Of a DNA stretch of 35,919 bases, positions 24,827 through 35,346 are shown in pieces (the first letter of the stretch is position 1; each line of letters starts with the position of its first letter). The notes beneath the pieces were generated by a model that saw only the letters and a list, made by a program, of their open reading frames with translations, did not search any database and had not been told where the DNA came from. Where the stretch lies: the NCBI GenBank assembly GCA_963205465.1, contig CAUJKG010000296.1:1-35919 (forward strand). The letters are read 5' to 3'. A program made the position numbers and the translations under genes. Origin of the DNA: Pseudomonadota bacterium (GTDB lineage: Bacteria; Pseudomonadota; Alphaproteobacteria; Rhizobiales; Xanthobacteraceae).

Positions 24827-25999
24827 TTGAAGCTGCGTCGTCCAAAATCTGCGATCCGTTTCGCGGCGGCCACGGCCGTCTGCGGCCTTTTACTGTCCGG
24901 CTGTAGCGCCGAGAACTTCGTCTATGGCGCCGACGGCAACAAGAAGCATTTGCGTCCCATCTCCGCGCAAACCGCGTCGTTGATGCAGCAAAAGGGCATG
25001 ACCAAAGAGTCGCCCATCCTGCTCCGCATCTACAAGGAAGAATCCGAACTCGAGATCTGGAAGAAGACGACCGCGGGGCGCTACGAGCTTTTGAAGAAAT
25101 TTCCGATCTGCAAATGGTCGGGTGAGCTCGGTCCCAAGATCAAGACCGGTGACCGGCAGGCGCCGGAAGGATTCTATTTCATCCGCCCCGAGCAGATGAA
25201 CCCGCATTCGAGCTATCACCTCGCATTCAATCTCGGTTTCCCGAACGATTTCGACCGCGCGCACAACCGCACCGGCGCGCATCTCATGGTGCATGGCGAT
25301 TGCTCGTCCTCGGGCTGTTACGCCATGACCGACGAGCAGATCGCCGACATCTTCGCGCTTGCGCGTGAGGCCTTCGACGGCGGGCAACTCGCGTTCCAGG
25401 TGCAGGCGTTCCCGTTCCGGATGACGAACGCCAACCTCACGCGTCACCGCAACAACCCGAACCAGTCGTTCTGGCGCATGCTCAAAGAAGGCAGCGACCA
25501 TTTCGAAGTGACGCGGCAGGAACCGAAGATCGACGTCTGCAATCGGCGCTATATCTTCAACGCGGTGCCGGACGATCCGATGAAGCCATTCGATCCGGCG
25601 CGGGCCTGTCCGAGCTATCATCTGCAGCCGGAAATCGCGCAGCTTTTGCAGAACCGGCAGAACGCCGACCAGAACGACATCACCTCGGTGTTTGCGCGCA
25701 CGACCGCCGCCGCGCCTGTGCGCACGAATAACGATGGCGGCTCCAATCCGGTGTTCGCCGGCCGCGTGCCGATGAGTTCGGTGCAGGCGCAGCAGGCCGC
25801 GGCGGAAGCCGACGCTGTCGAAGAGGATGATGCCCCGCGTCCGGCCACGAAGCAGAAGCGCAAGAAGCAGGCGAAACAGAAACAGCAGAAAAAGCAGCAA
25901 CAGCAGACGCAGGCGCCGACCGCGAACCAGACCACCTCGCTGAATTCGGTCGCGCCGTTCCGCCCGGCCAACGGACGCTTCGACTCTTACGCGCAGTAA
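24827..25999 (+). CDS. L,D-transpeptidase (YkuD family) lipoprotein
   Basis: Predicted to form 3-3 crosslinks in peptidoglycan or attach proteins to it. A TTG start at 24827 is favoured, because GGAG sits 6 bases upstream and the product then opens with a lipoprotein signal (MKLRRPKSAIRFAAATAVCG, then LLLSGC, lipid Cys26). An ATG at 24785 in frame adds 14 residues. The YkuD active site is VHGDCSSSGCYAM with catalytic C164, and the domain spans about 60-210. The C-terminal 100 residues are low-complexity, with a Lys/Gln-rich run (KQKRKKQAKQKQQKKQQQQ). It converges on secA with a shared terminator. The family is sure; the exact reaction is inferred. Confidence 0.88.
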   Translation: MKLRRPKSAIRFAAATAVCGLLLSGCSAENFVYGADGNKKHLRPISAQTASLMQQKGMTKESPILLRIYKEESELEIWKKTTAGRYELLKKFPICKWSGELGPKIKTGDRQAPEGFYFIRPEQMNPHSSYHLAFNLGFPNDFDRAHNRTGAHLMVHGDCSSSGCYAMTDEQIADIFALAREAFDGGQLAFQVQAFPFRMTNANLTRHRNNPNQSFWRMLKEGSDHFEVTRQEPKIDVCNRRYIFNAVPDDPMKPFDPARACPSYHLQPEIAQLLQNRQNADQNDITSVFARTTAAAPVRTNNDGGSNPVFAGRVPMSSVQAQQAAAEADAVEEDDAPRPATKQKRKKQAKQKQQKKQQQQTQAPTANQTTSLNSVAPFRPANGRFDSYAQ

Positions 26000-26042
26000 G
26001 TAATCCGGTGCGCAGTAAATAATCTGTCCAACGCGAAATAAA

Positions 26043-26080
26043 AAAGCGCCGCAGCCTTCCGGTTTGCGGCGCTTTCTTTT
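26043..26080. terminator. Bidirectional terminator between the L,D-transpeptidase gene and secA
   Basis: AAAGCGCCGCA (26043-26053) pairs with TGCGGCGCTTT (26064-26074) around a 10-base loop. It has T-rich sequence after and A-rich sequence before, so it can serve both converging genes. Confidence 0.9.
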
Positions 26081-26091
26081 TGTTTTCTGCG

Positions 26092-28863
<2,772 letters not shown>

Positions 28864-28961
28864 CGAAAAGCTATTCCTTACATCCGGCCGTGCGCGGCCT
28901 GCCATCCTGGAACCACGGGGAAGTACGAGCGGCTTAATGCACTACCGCCGGTCCTTTGGTC

Positions 28962-29026
28962 GAGCATGATCTGATCCGAAAAAGCGGGTTTCTTGCCTTC
29001 CGGGAGCATGCTCCGGATCACGATGC
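28962..29026. repeat. Degenerate palindromic repeat (GAGCATGATC family) in the secA leader
   Basis: It begins GAGCATGATC like the copy at 15438, followed by GATCCGAAAAAGCGGGTTTC. It ends with the 12-base perfect palindrome GGAGCATGCTCC followed by GGATCACGATGC. The inner GATCCG and CGGATC are inverted, so it can fold in the secA leader RNA. Confidence 0.6.
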
Positions 29027-29061
29027 CGCGAGGCTTTTTCATGATCGACGAGGTTTTGCGA

Positions 29062-29090
29062 GAGATATGAACGCCCTTTGGGCTTGTCAA
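29062..29090 (-). promoter_or_regulatory. Sigma-70-type promoter for secA
   Basis: On the minus strand a consensus TTGACA (29085-29090), a 17-base spacer and TATCTC (29062-29067). It is among the best promoter matches in the window and points to secA. Confidence 0.75.
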
Positions 29091-29278
29091 TTGGATCAGC
29101 CCGCCGCAGGGGCGCTAAAGCCTTGCCAGAACACCGTACTTCCGTCACTTTCCGCCCGCCTTAGTTCGAAAAAGGGCGCTTTCATCTTCCGCCGACGGCC
29201 CCTTAACGAAGTAATCCGATTTTTGATCCAGGCCGGGCCAGCCAATTCCGGCGGCCGCCGCTCTTCCCGAGGTAATCG

Positions 29279-30169
29279 ATGAAACGCAGCTTTTCGTTAT
29301 TTTCCCTTGCGCTTGCGCTCACGCTGGGCGTTGCCCTGGCTGTCGGCGCGCCGCTGGCCGTCCTTGCCCAGAAAAAGGACGATCCGGTCGTTGCCCGCGT
29401 AAACGGCGTGGAAATCCGCCAGAGCGACGTCGATATCGCCGACGCCGACATCGGCCAGAGCCTGCCGCAGCCGCCGGGGGATGCCCGCAAGGAAGCGATC
29501 GTCGCCTACCTCATCGATGTCGCCATTCTGGCGCAGGCCGCCACCGCCCAGAAGCTCGAAGCGTCGCCCGAATTCGTCTCGCGGCTCGCCTACGCGAAGA
29601 ACAAGGTGCTGATGGAAACCTTGCTCAGCGAGACCACCAAGACCGCCGCGACCGAAGCGGAAATGAAGAAGCTCTATGACGAGTCGGTTGCGAAGATGCA
29701 GCCGGAAGAGGAAGTCCGCGCCCGGCACATTCTGGTGAAAACCGAAGCCGAAGCGAAGGACGTGCTCGCCAAGCTCAAAGGCGGCGCCGATTTCGAAAAG
29801 CTCGCCAAGGAGCTCTCGATCGATCCTTCGGCCAAAGCCAATGGCGGCGACCTCCAGTATTTCTCCAAGGGCCAGATGGTGGCCGAATTCTCCGACACGG
29901 CCTTCAAGCTCGACAAGGGCCAGCTTTCGGAGCCGGTGAAGACCCAGTTCGGCTTCCACATCATCAAGGTCGAAGACAAGCGCCAGAAGCCGTTGCCGAA
30001 ATATGAGGATGTCAAGGATCAGGTGCAGGCGTTCGTGGTGCGCAAGGCGCAGGCCGAACTCATCCTGAAGCTGCGCAACGAGGCGAAAGTCGAGAACCTC
30101 GTGAAAAAGGAAGCGCCGCCGGCGCCGCCCGCGAAGGACGCGCCGAAGGCCGACCCCAAGAAGAAGTAA
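29279..30169 (+). CDS. Periplasmic peptidyl-prolyl isomerase (PpiC/parvulin foldase)
   Basis: A 296-residue exported chaperone with a signal peptide (LFSLALALTLGVALAVGAPL, cleavage near VLAQ). A short SurA-like N-terminal region follows (VVARVNGVEIRQSDVDIADA, LIDVAILAQAATAQKL). The parvulin domain is at about 135-230: VRARHILVKTEAEAKDVL, GADFEKLAKELSIDPS, GGDLQYFSKGQMV and FGFHIIKVED. The tail is Lys/Pro/Ala-rich. The family accelerates proline isomerisation and helps fold outer-membrane or periplasmic proteins. Its position divergent from secA fits an export role. It ends in a strong terminator. Confidence 0.92.
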   Translation: MKRSFSLFSLALALTLGVALAVGAPLAVLAQKKDDPVVARVNGVEIRQSDVDIADADIGQSLPQPPGDARKEAIVAYLIDVAILAQAATAQKLEASPEFVSRLAYAKNKVLMETLLSETTKTAATEAEMKKLYDESVAKMQPEEEVRARHILVKTEAEAKDVLAKLKGGADFEKLAKELSIDPSAKANGGDLQYFSKGQMVAEFSDTAFKLDKGQLSEPVKTQFGFHIIKVEDKRQKPLPKYEDVKDQVQAFVVRKAQAELILKLRNEAKVENLVKKEAPPAPPAKDAPKADPKKK

Positions 30170-30205
30170 TTTAAGCGGTCTTGCACCGGATTTATTGCTG
30201 AAAGG

Positions 30206-30239
30206 GCACGGGCCGGATTTATCCGGCCCGTGCTTTTTA
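30206..30239 (+). terminator. Intrinsic terminator after the foldase gene
   Basis: GCACGGGCCGGAT (30206-30218) and ATCCGGCCCGTGC (30221-30233) make a perfect 13-base-pair stem with a 2-base gap (loop really 4-6), followed by TTTTT. Confidence 0.93.
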
Positions 30240-30244
30240 GTATT

Positions 30245-30282
30245 GGCCGGGACTGGAAAACCCGACCCGGTTGGTCCCGGCC
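30245..30282. promoter_or_regulatory. Inverted repeat in the argJ leader
   Basis: GGCCGGGAC (30245-30253) and GTCCCGGCC (30274-30282) are perfect 9-base arms 20 bases apart, lying 33 bases before the argJ start. There is no T-run. It could be an operator or leader hairpin; no ARG-box match is seen. Confidence 0.45.
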
Positions 30283-30315
30283 ATGCCGCTATGAAGTCCG
30301 GGAAAGAGGATGAAG

Positions 30316-31557
30316 ATGAGCACGACAGTTTCTCCGCTTGCACCGAAGGAATTCATCGATCCGCCGGCCATCGACGGCGTGCGGCTCGCCACCGGCTCGG
30401 CCGGCATCAAGTACAAAGGGCGCACGGACGTGTTGCTCGCCGCCTTCGACAAGGGGACTACGGTCGCAGGCGTCTTCACGCGCTCCAAGTGCCCGTCGGC
30501 GCCGGTCGAATGGTGTCGCGAGCAGGTCAAGCGCGGCACGGCGTTCGGCCTCGTGGTGAATTCCGGCAACGCCAATGCCTTCACCGGCAAGAACGGCAAA
30601 GACCAGGTGCGCTTCACGACCAAGCTTGCGGGCAAGGCGATCGGCTGCAAGCCCTCGGAAGTTTTCATTGCCTCGACCGGCGTGATTGGCGAGCCGTTGG
30701 ATGCGAAGAAGTTCGACGGCGTGCTCGAAGAGATCGTCGCCCGCGCGGAGCCCGGCCATTTTCTGGAGGCCGCGCGCGCGATCATGACGACCGATACTTT
30801 TCCTAAGACGGCAACGGCGACGGCAAAGCTCGGCAAGGCCACGGTGACGATCTGCGGGATTGCGAAGGGCGCCGGCATGATCGCGCCCGATATGGCGACG
30901 ATGCTTTCTTTCGTTTTCACCGACGCGCCGATCGCGGCGAAAGCATTGCAGAAGCTACTCAGCGAAGGCGTCGAGGATACCTTCAACGCGGTCACCATCG
31001 ACGGCGATACCTCGACCTCGGACACGCTGCTTCTGTTCGCCACCGGTGCTGCGGCGAAGCGTGGCGCGCCGAACATCACCAAGGCGAAAGACCCGGCGCT
31101 GAAAGGTTTTCGCAAAGCGCTGATGGGCGTGCTCGCAAATCTTTCCGAACAGGTGGCGCGCGACGGCGAGGGTGCCCGCAAGCTCGTTGAGATCACGGTC
31201 GAAGGGGCGAAGTCGAAACAATCCGCGCGCAGGATCGCCATGTCCATCGCCAACTCGCCGCTCGTGAAAACCGCGATCGCGGGCGAGGATGCGAACTGGG
31301 GTCGTGTCGTGATGGCGGTCGGCAAGGCCGGCGAGCCTGCGGACCGGGATAAGCTCTCGATCTGGTTCAACGGCATCCGGGTCGCGCACAAGGGCGCGCG
31401 CGATCCTTCCTATGACGAGGCGGAAGTGTCGGAAGCGATGAAGAAGCCGGAGATCGCGCTCAAAGTGGCGCTCGGTCTCGGCAAAGGGAAGGATCGCGTG
31501 CTGACCTGCGACCTCACCAAAGAGTATGTCGCGATCAACGGCGATTATCGCAGCTGA
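30316..31557 (+). CDS. argJ: Bifunctional ornithine acetyltransferase / N-acetylglutamate synthase
   Basis: Transfers acetyl from N-acetylornithine to glutamate, recycling the acetyl group of arginine synthesis; bifunctional members also use acetyl-CoA. The ATG at 30316 (MSTTVSPLAPKEF) has AGGA 5 bases upstream, so it is preferred to the ATG at 30310, which overlaps that site. The 413-residue precursor has the self-cleavage motif KGAGMIAPDMATMLSF; cleavage before T195 makes the alpha and beta chains and exposes the nucleophile. Other signatures are VNSGNANAFTGKNG, STGVIGEPL and TIDGDTSTSDT. Whether acetyl-CoA is used cannot be told from sequence. Confidence 0.95.
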   Translation: MSTTVSPLAPKEFIDPPAIDGVRLATGSAGIKYKGRTDVLLAAFDKGTTVAGVFTRSKCPSAPVEWCREQVKRGTAFGLVVNSGNANAFTGKNGKDQVRFTTKLAGKAIGCKPSEVFIASTGVIGEPLDAKKFDGVLEEIVARAEPGHFLEAARAIMTTDTFPKTATATAKLGKATVTICGIAKGAGMIAPDMATMLSFVFTDAPIAAKALQKLLSEGVEDTFNAVTIDGDTSTSDTLLLFATGAAAKRGAPNITKAKDPALKGFRKALMGVLANLSEQVARDGEGARKLVEITVEGAKSKQSARRIAMSIANSPLVKTAIAGEDANWGRVVMAVGKAGEPADRDKLSIWFNGIRVAHKGARDPSYDEAEVSEAMKKPEIALKVALGLGKGKDRVLTCDLTKEYVAINGDYRS

Positions 31558-31632
31558 GGTTCATGCGGAAGCGAAGCATTATTTTAAGCGATCATTGACC
31601 GTGGTTTTTAACGCCATTTTGCGAGGTTCCCG

Positions 31633-32043
31633 GTGAAACTCCTGATCGTCGCCGCTTGCGCGCTGATCGACGTTGATGGCCGGGTTCTCCTCGCCAAGCG
31701 TCCTGCCAATAAGGATATGGCGGGGCTTTGGGAGTTTCCCGGCGGCAAGGTCGATCCGGGCGAGCGGCCGGAAATAACTCTCATCCGGGAACTGAGGGAG
31801 GAACTGGGAATCCAGGTGCAGGAGGCGTGTATCGCGCCGCTCACTTTCGCAAGCCATACCTATCCGCACTTCCAGCTCCTGATGCCGCTGTGGGTTTGCC
31901 GGAGATGGGAAGGCGAGGCGAAAGCGCTCGAGGGGCAAGAACTCGCCTGGGTACGGCCGAACCGGCTTCGCGATTATCCGATGCCGCCCGCGGACGAGCC
32001 TTTGATCCCGCATCTGATCGATTTGATCGCGATGCCCGGTTGA
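31633..32043 (+). CDS. mutT: MutT-type 8-oxo-dGTP diphosphatase (Nudix)
   Basis: Predicted to hydrolyse 8-oxo-dGTP to the monophosphate and so prevent A:T to C:G mutations. The 136-residue protein has a perfect Nudix box at residues 38-60 (G-x5-E44-x7-R52-E53-L-R-E56-E57-L-G-I) and the MutT-like start (LLIVAACALIDVDGRVLLAK). Translation starts with GTG at 31633, with GAGG 6 bases upstream. It follows argJ by 75 bases and precedes the Flp pilin gene by 17 bases. Other Nudix substrates are possible. Confidence 0.88.
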   Translation: MKLLIVAACALIDVDGRVLLAKRPANKDMAGLWEFPGGKVDPGERPEITLIRELREELGIQVQEACIAPLTFASHTYPHFQLLMPLWVCRRWEGEAKALEGQELAWVRPNRLRDYPMPPADEPLIPHLIDLIAMPG

Positions 32044-32060
32044 AATGGCAGGAGCCGAAC

Positions 32061-32243
32061 ATGGCCAAAGAATTGACGCAGACCCTCAAAGCATTTGCCC
32101 GTAACGAGCGCGGCGGGACCGCCATCGAATACGCCATCATCGCGGCAGGCGTCGCGGTTGCGATTGTCGGCACGCTCGGCATCGTCGGCGAAACCGTGCG
32201 CGACAGTCTCTTCAAGAAAATTGCCGACGCGCTCGGCGCGTAA
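32061..32243 (+). CDS. Flp-family type IVb pilin (lone copy)
   Basis: A 60-residue pilin precursor. The ATG at 32061 has AGGAG 7 bases upstream. After a short basic leader (MAKELTQTLKAFARNERGG) comes the prepilin-peptidase site G/TAIEY and a hydrophobic helix (AIIAAGVAVAIVGTLGIVG), the Flp signature with the conserved Glu-Tyr pair. In tad systems such pilins are exported by the CpaF/TadABC machinery and cut by a CpaA-type peptidase. None of those genes is in the window. It lies 17 bases after mutT, so the two may be cotranscribed, and it is convergent with the methyltransferase gene. Confidence 0.88.
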   Translation: MAKELTQTLKAFARNERGGTAIEYAIIAAGVAVAIVGTLGIVGETVRDSLFKKIADALGA

Positions 32244-32258
32244 CTTCATCCGGAATTT

Positions 32259-33179
32259 TTATTCTGTCTTGCTGCCGGCCGGGAGTTCGACCGTGCTAAG
32301 CGCGTCCGCGAGGCGCGTTTTCGCGCTGCCGGGCCGGAGCGGCTGCTGCTGGCTTTCGTGCGGCGACCATCCCGACAACCATAGAATTTCGAAGGTTGCG
32401 CGAATGCGGCCGTCGTTGTCGGCAAAACGTTCGCGATAGATTTCCGCGGCACGAAACAGCGTCGTGCGTTGCAACGGCTTGCGGCTGCGCTCGGCGAGCG
32501 CATTCGTCGCCCCCATGCGGCGCAGGTCGTGCATCAGCGCGATGGCGTTGTCGTAGCGAACCGTGAAGCGGTCGGTGTCGGTCACCGGCAGCGCCAGTCC
32601 CGCGCGCTGCAACAGGCCGCCAAGCACGCGCACTTCCACGAAAGGCGAAACCCGCGGACTGATGCCGCCTTCGATTTCGCTTTCGGCAATGGCCAGCGCT
32701 TCGCGCAGTTCAGTGAGGGTATCGCCGCCGATCACCGCGGCGAGCAGCAGGCCGTCGGGCTTCAAGAGGCGCTTCATCTGCGCGAGCACGCCCGGCAGGT
32801 CGTTCAGCCACTGCATCGACAAGAGCGAGATTGCGAGGTCATAGGGCGCGCGTGCGCCTTCGATGGTTTCCGTCTCGCCGGTGACCGGCAAAAGATCGAC
32901 GCTTTCGGTCTTGTTCGAGCGCAGCAGCGCGTCGCGCAATTCGTCCGGCGACGGCGTTTCGATCAGCGCCGTGCGGGGAAAATCGCGCGTCATGGTCGCG
33001 AGGCGCTCGAACAGATCTTCCGTTGCGCGCTCGAGCAGGAATTTTTCCGCGCCTTTGCGCGCGGCGCGGCGTTGCCGTTCGCGCAGAAGGGTCCGGTCGA
33101 AAAGAATGTGCGGTGCGTTCAAGAGCGGTATACCTGCGGACTCGGCGAGGTGGCGTCGGGCGAAATTCAGCGTTAGCAT
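32259..33179 (-). CDS. NDUFAF5-like methyltransferase-fold protein
   Basis: A 306-residue class I methyltransferase-fold protein of the alphaproteobacterial group related to mitochondrial NDUFAF5, a complex I assembly factor, and more distantly to BioC. Family features are the start (FDRTLLRERQRRAARKG), LLSMQWLNDLPGVLAQM, RLLKPDGLLLAAVIGGDTL, and GGLLQRAGLALPVTDTD. Where SAM motif I (DLGxGxG) is expected, near residue 70, the sequence reads ALIETPSPDELRDAL with no glycine-rich loop. SAM binding is therefore uncertain and the product may act by another mechanism. The start is only 8 bases from the divergent comF start. Confidence 0.78.
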   Translation of the reverse strand: MLTLNFARRHLAESAGIPLLNAPHILFDRTLLRERQRRAARKGAEKFLLERATEDLFERLATMTRDFPRTALIETPSPDELRDALLRSNKTESVDLLPVTGETETIEGARAPYDLAISLLSMQWLNDLPGVLAQMKRLLKPDGLLLAAVIGGDTLTELREALAIAESEIEGGISPRVSPFVEVRVLGGLLQRAGLALPVTDTDRFTVRYDNAIALMHDLRRMGATNALAERSRKPLQRTTLFRAAEIYRERFADNDGRIRATFEILWLSGWSPHESQQQPLRPGSAKTRLADALSTVELPAGSKTE

Positions 33180-33187
33180 TTTGAACG

Positions 33188-33964
33188 ATGCTGCTCGCTG
33201 CCAAGGCTTTTCGGCCAGTCTCCGCCGCCGCGCAACTCCTTGCGTCGGGCGGACGCGCAGTCATGCAGGCCGTGTTGCCGCCGACTTGTCTCGGTTGCCG
33301 CAAGCCGGCGGGCGGGGCCGGCGGTCTTTGCGCCAAATGCTGGGAGGCAGCAGGCTTCATCGAGCGGCCTTATTGCGAACGGCTGGGAACTCCTTTCGCA
33401 TATGAGAGCGGCGGACCGCTGATCTCGCCGTCTGCTTTTGCCGATCCGCCTGCCTTCGACCGGGCGCGAGCGGCGATGCGTTTTTCCGATGTCGCACGCG
33501 ATCTCGTGCATCTCCTGAAATACGGCGACCGGCTCGATCTGGTGCAGCCATTCTCGCACTGGATGGCGCGCGCGGGCAGCGAGTTGCTGCGCGAATGCGA
33601 TGCGCTCGTTCCCGTGCCGTTGCACTGGACGAGGCTGTTTCAGCGCCGCTTCAATCAGTCGGCGGCACTGGCGCAGGCGCTCTCGCGGCGAACGAAGGTC
33701 CCGGTCATCGATGACGTGCTCATCCGCGTGCGCGCGACACCGCCGCAGGTGGGGTTGGCACGTGACGAACGCGCCAGAAACGTGCATGGCGCTTTCTCGG
33801 TTGGCCAAGCCTTGCGCGTGAAAATGAAAGGCAAACGGATCGTTCTGATCGACGACGTGTTGACCACAGGCGCCACGGCCAATGCCTGCGCGCGGGTGCT
33901 GCGCCGCGCCGGTGCGGCGAGGATCGATGTGCTCACTTTGGCGCGGGTTGTCGATCCGGCCTGA
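33188..33964 (+). CDS. ComF-family phosphoribosyltransferase-like protein
   Basis: A 258-residue protein with an N-terminal zinc-ribbon region (PTCLGCRKP, GLCAKCWE) and a C-terminal type I phosphoribosyltransferase domain with the PRPP-binding motif IVLIDDVLTTGAT near 218-230. ComF is needed for DNA uptake in naturally competent bacteria, but most proteobacterial relatives have unknown roles, and no competence genes are present here. The ATG at 33188 lacks an obvious ribosome binding site; the ATG at 33263 (MQAVLPPTCLGC) is an alternative. It is followed after 39 bases by the nitrilase-family gene. Confidence 0.85.
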   Translation: MLLAAKAFRPVSAAAQLLASGGRAVMQAVLPPTCLGCRKPAGGAGGLCAKCWEAAGFIERPYCERLGTPFAYESGGPLISPSAFADPPAFDRARAAMRFSDVARDLVHLLKYGDRLDLVQPFSHWMARAGSELLRECDALVPVPLHWTRLFQRRFNQSAALAQALSRRTKVPVIDDVLIRVRATPPQVGLARDERARNVHGAFSVGQALRVKMKGKRIVLIDDVLTTGATANACARVLRRAGAARIDVLTLARVVDPA

Positions 33965-34003
33965 AACCCGATATTATCGGTTTGTCTAGTCAAGGAGTTT
34001 CCG

Positions 34004-34885
34004 GTGACCGGAACGCAGACGAAATTCAAGGCCGCTCTGGTGCAGATGCGCACCTCGCTCTCGGTAGAGAAGAACATCGCCGACGCGAGCAAGCTGATCC
34101 GTGAAGCGAAAGAGCTCGGCGCGGAGTATATCCAGACGCCGGAGATGACCAATATCATGGAGCAGGGCCGCGACGGCTTGTTCGCGCGGTTGAAGGAAGA
34201 AGAGCACGACGACGCGCTCGCCGCCTTCCGTGAACTCGCGCGCGAGTTGAAGGCCTACCTTCATGTCGGCTCGCTCGCGATTAAGGCGTCCGACGACAAG
34301 GCGGTCAATCGCAGCTTCCTGATCGATCGCGCGGGCGACATCGTTACGCGCTACGACAAGATTCATCTCTTCGACGTGCAGCTTGCCGGGGGCGAGAGCT
34401 ATCGCGAATCGAACACCTATAAGCCGGGTGAGATCGCGGTAACGGCCGATCTGCTCTGGGGGCGGCTCGGTCTCACCATCTGTTACGATCTGCGTTTTCC
34501 CGCGCTCTATCGCGCGCTCGCCACGGCCGGCGCGCATTTCCTCGCCGTGCCGGCGGCCTTCACCAAGCAGACCGGCGAGGCGCATTGGCATGTGTTGCAA
34601 CGCGCGCGCGCGATTGAGACGGGTTCGTTCGTGTTCGCCGCCGCGCAGGGCGGGCATCATGAAAACGGCCGCGATACCTTCGGCCACAGCCTGATCGTCG
34701 ATCCCTGGGGACGCGTGCTTGCTGAAGCCGGCAAGGAGCCGGCAGTCGTGATCGCCGAGATCGATGTCGAGGAAGTGGCGCGCGTGCGGGCGCGCATTCC
34801 TTCGCTCGAGCACGGCCGCCGTTTCGAAGTCGCCGCGACCTCTCAGGAACGAAACCACCTCCATCTCGTCGGCAAAGCATCGTGA
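34004..34885 (+). CDS. Carbon-nitrogen hydrolase (nitrilase family, Nit2-like)
   Basis: A 293-residue amidase-type enzyme with the nitrilase triad: E47 (TPEMTN), K119 (YDKIHLFD) and C160 (TICYDLRFP). The overall match (FDVQLAGGESYRES, HWHVLQRARAIETGSFV, GRDTFGHSLIVDPWG) is to the Nit1/Nit2 branch. Its known members are omega-amidases or deaminated-glutathione amidases that repair metabolic side products. Translation starts with GTG at 34004 behind AAGGAG. Its stop overlaps the DUF1178 gene start (GTGA). The substrate is inferred only from family. Confidence 0.92.
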   Translation: MTGTQTKFKAALVQMRTSLSVEKNIADASKLIREAKELGAEYIQTPEMTNIMEQGRDGLFARLKEEEHDDALAAFRELARELKAYLHVGSLAIKASDDKAVNRSFLIDRAGDIVTRYDKIHLFDVQLAGGESYRESNTYKPGEIAVTADLLWGRLGLTICYDLRFPALYRALATAGAHFLAVPAAFTKQTGEAHWHVLQRARAIETGSFVFAAAQGGHHENGRDTFGHSLIVDPWGRVLAEAGKEPAVVIAEIDVEEVARVRARIPSLEHGRRFEVAATSQERNHLHLVGKAS

Positions 34886-35331
34886 TCCGCTACGATCTTC
34901 ATTGCGAGGCCGGTCACGGCTTCGAAAGCTGGTTCCGCTCGTCGGGCGATTACGACGCGCAGCGCAAGCGTAAGCTCGTCGAGTGCCCGGTCTGCGGCTC
35001 GCATCAAATCGAGAAGCAGATCATGGCGCCGCGCCTGAAGCGCAGCGACAAGACGCAAGCCGCGAAGCCCGCCGAGGAAAAAGCGCCGGTCGCGATGATG
35101 TCGCCGCAGGAAGCCGAGTTTCGTCAGAAACTGCGCGAGTTGCGCGATCACGTGACCAAAAACGCGGAAGACGTCGGCGAGAAATTCCCCGAGCTTGCGC
35201 GCAAGATGCACAACGAAGAGATCGAGCGCCGCTCGATCTATGGCGAAGCCTCGCCGGAGGAAGTGAAGTCGCTGCTGGAGGACGAGGTGGATATCCATCC
35301 GCTGCCACTCCTGCCGGACGACAGGAATTAG
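34882..35331 (+). CDS. DUF1178 family protein
   Basis: A 149-residue cytoplasmic protein of unknown function. The N-terminal half resembles a small zinc ribbon: C8 and H12 (HCEAGHGFESWF) with CPVCGSH further on. The C-terminal half is helical and charged (SPQEAEFRQKLRELRDHVTK, EIERRSIYGEASPEEVKSLL). The GTG start overlaps the stop of the nitrilase-family gene by 4 bases, so the two are translationally coupled. The pairing of DUF1178 with a Nit2-like gene is common in alphaproteobacteria (from memory) and suggests a linked but unknown task. Confidence 0.9.
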   Translation: MIRYDLHCEAGHGFESWFRSSGDYDAQRKRKLVECPVCGSHQIEKQIMAPRLKRSDKTQAAKPAEEKAPVAMMSPQEAEFRQKLRELRDHVTKNAEDVGEKFPELARKMHNEEIERRSIYGEASPEEVKSLLEDEVDIHPLPLLPDDRN

Positions 35332-35346
35332 GGGGCTTACCTATTC

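Larger units (their letters stand above)
28864..29278. other. Divergent intergenic region between secA and the PpiC foldase gene
   Basis: 415 bases. The secA side holds a degenerate palindromic repeat (28962-29026), a strong leftward promoter (29062-29090) and an open frame of 54 codons on the minus strand (28878-29042), ending 14 bases before the secA ATG. That frame overlaps the repeat and has no good ribosome binding site. The foldase side has the ribosome binding site GAGGT just before 29279 but no clear promoter hexamers. Confidence 0.6.
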
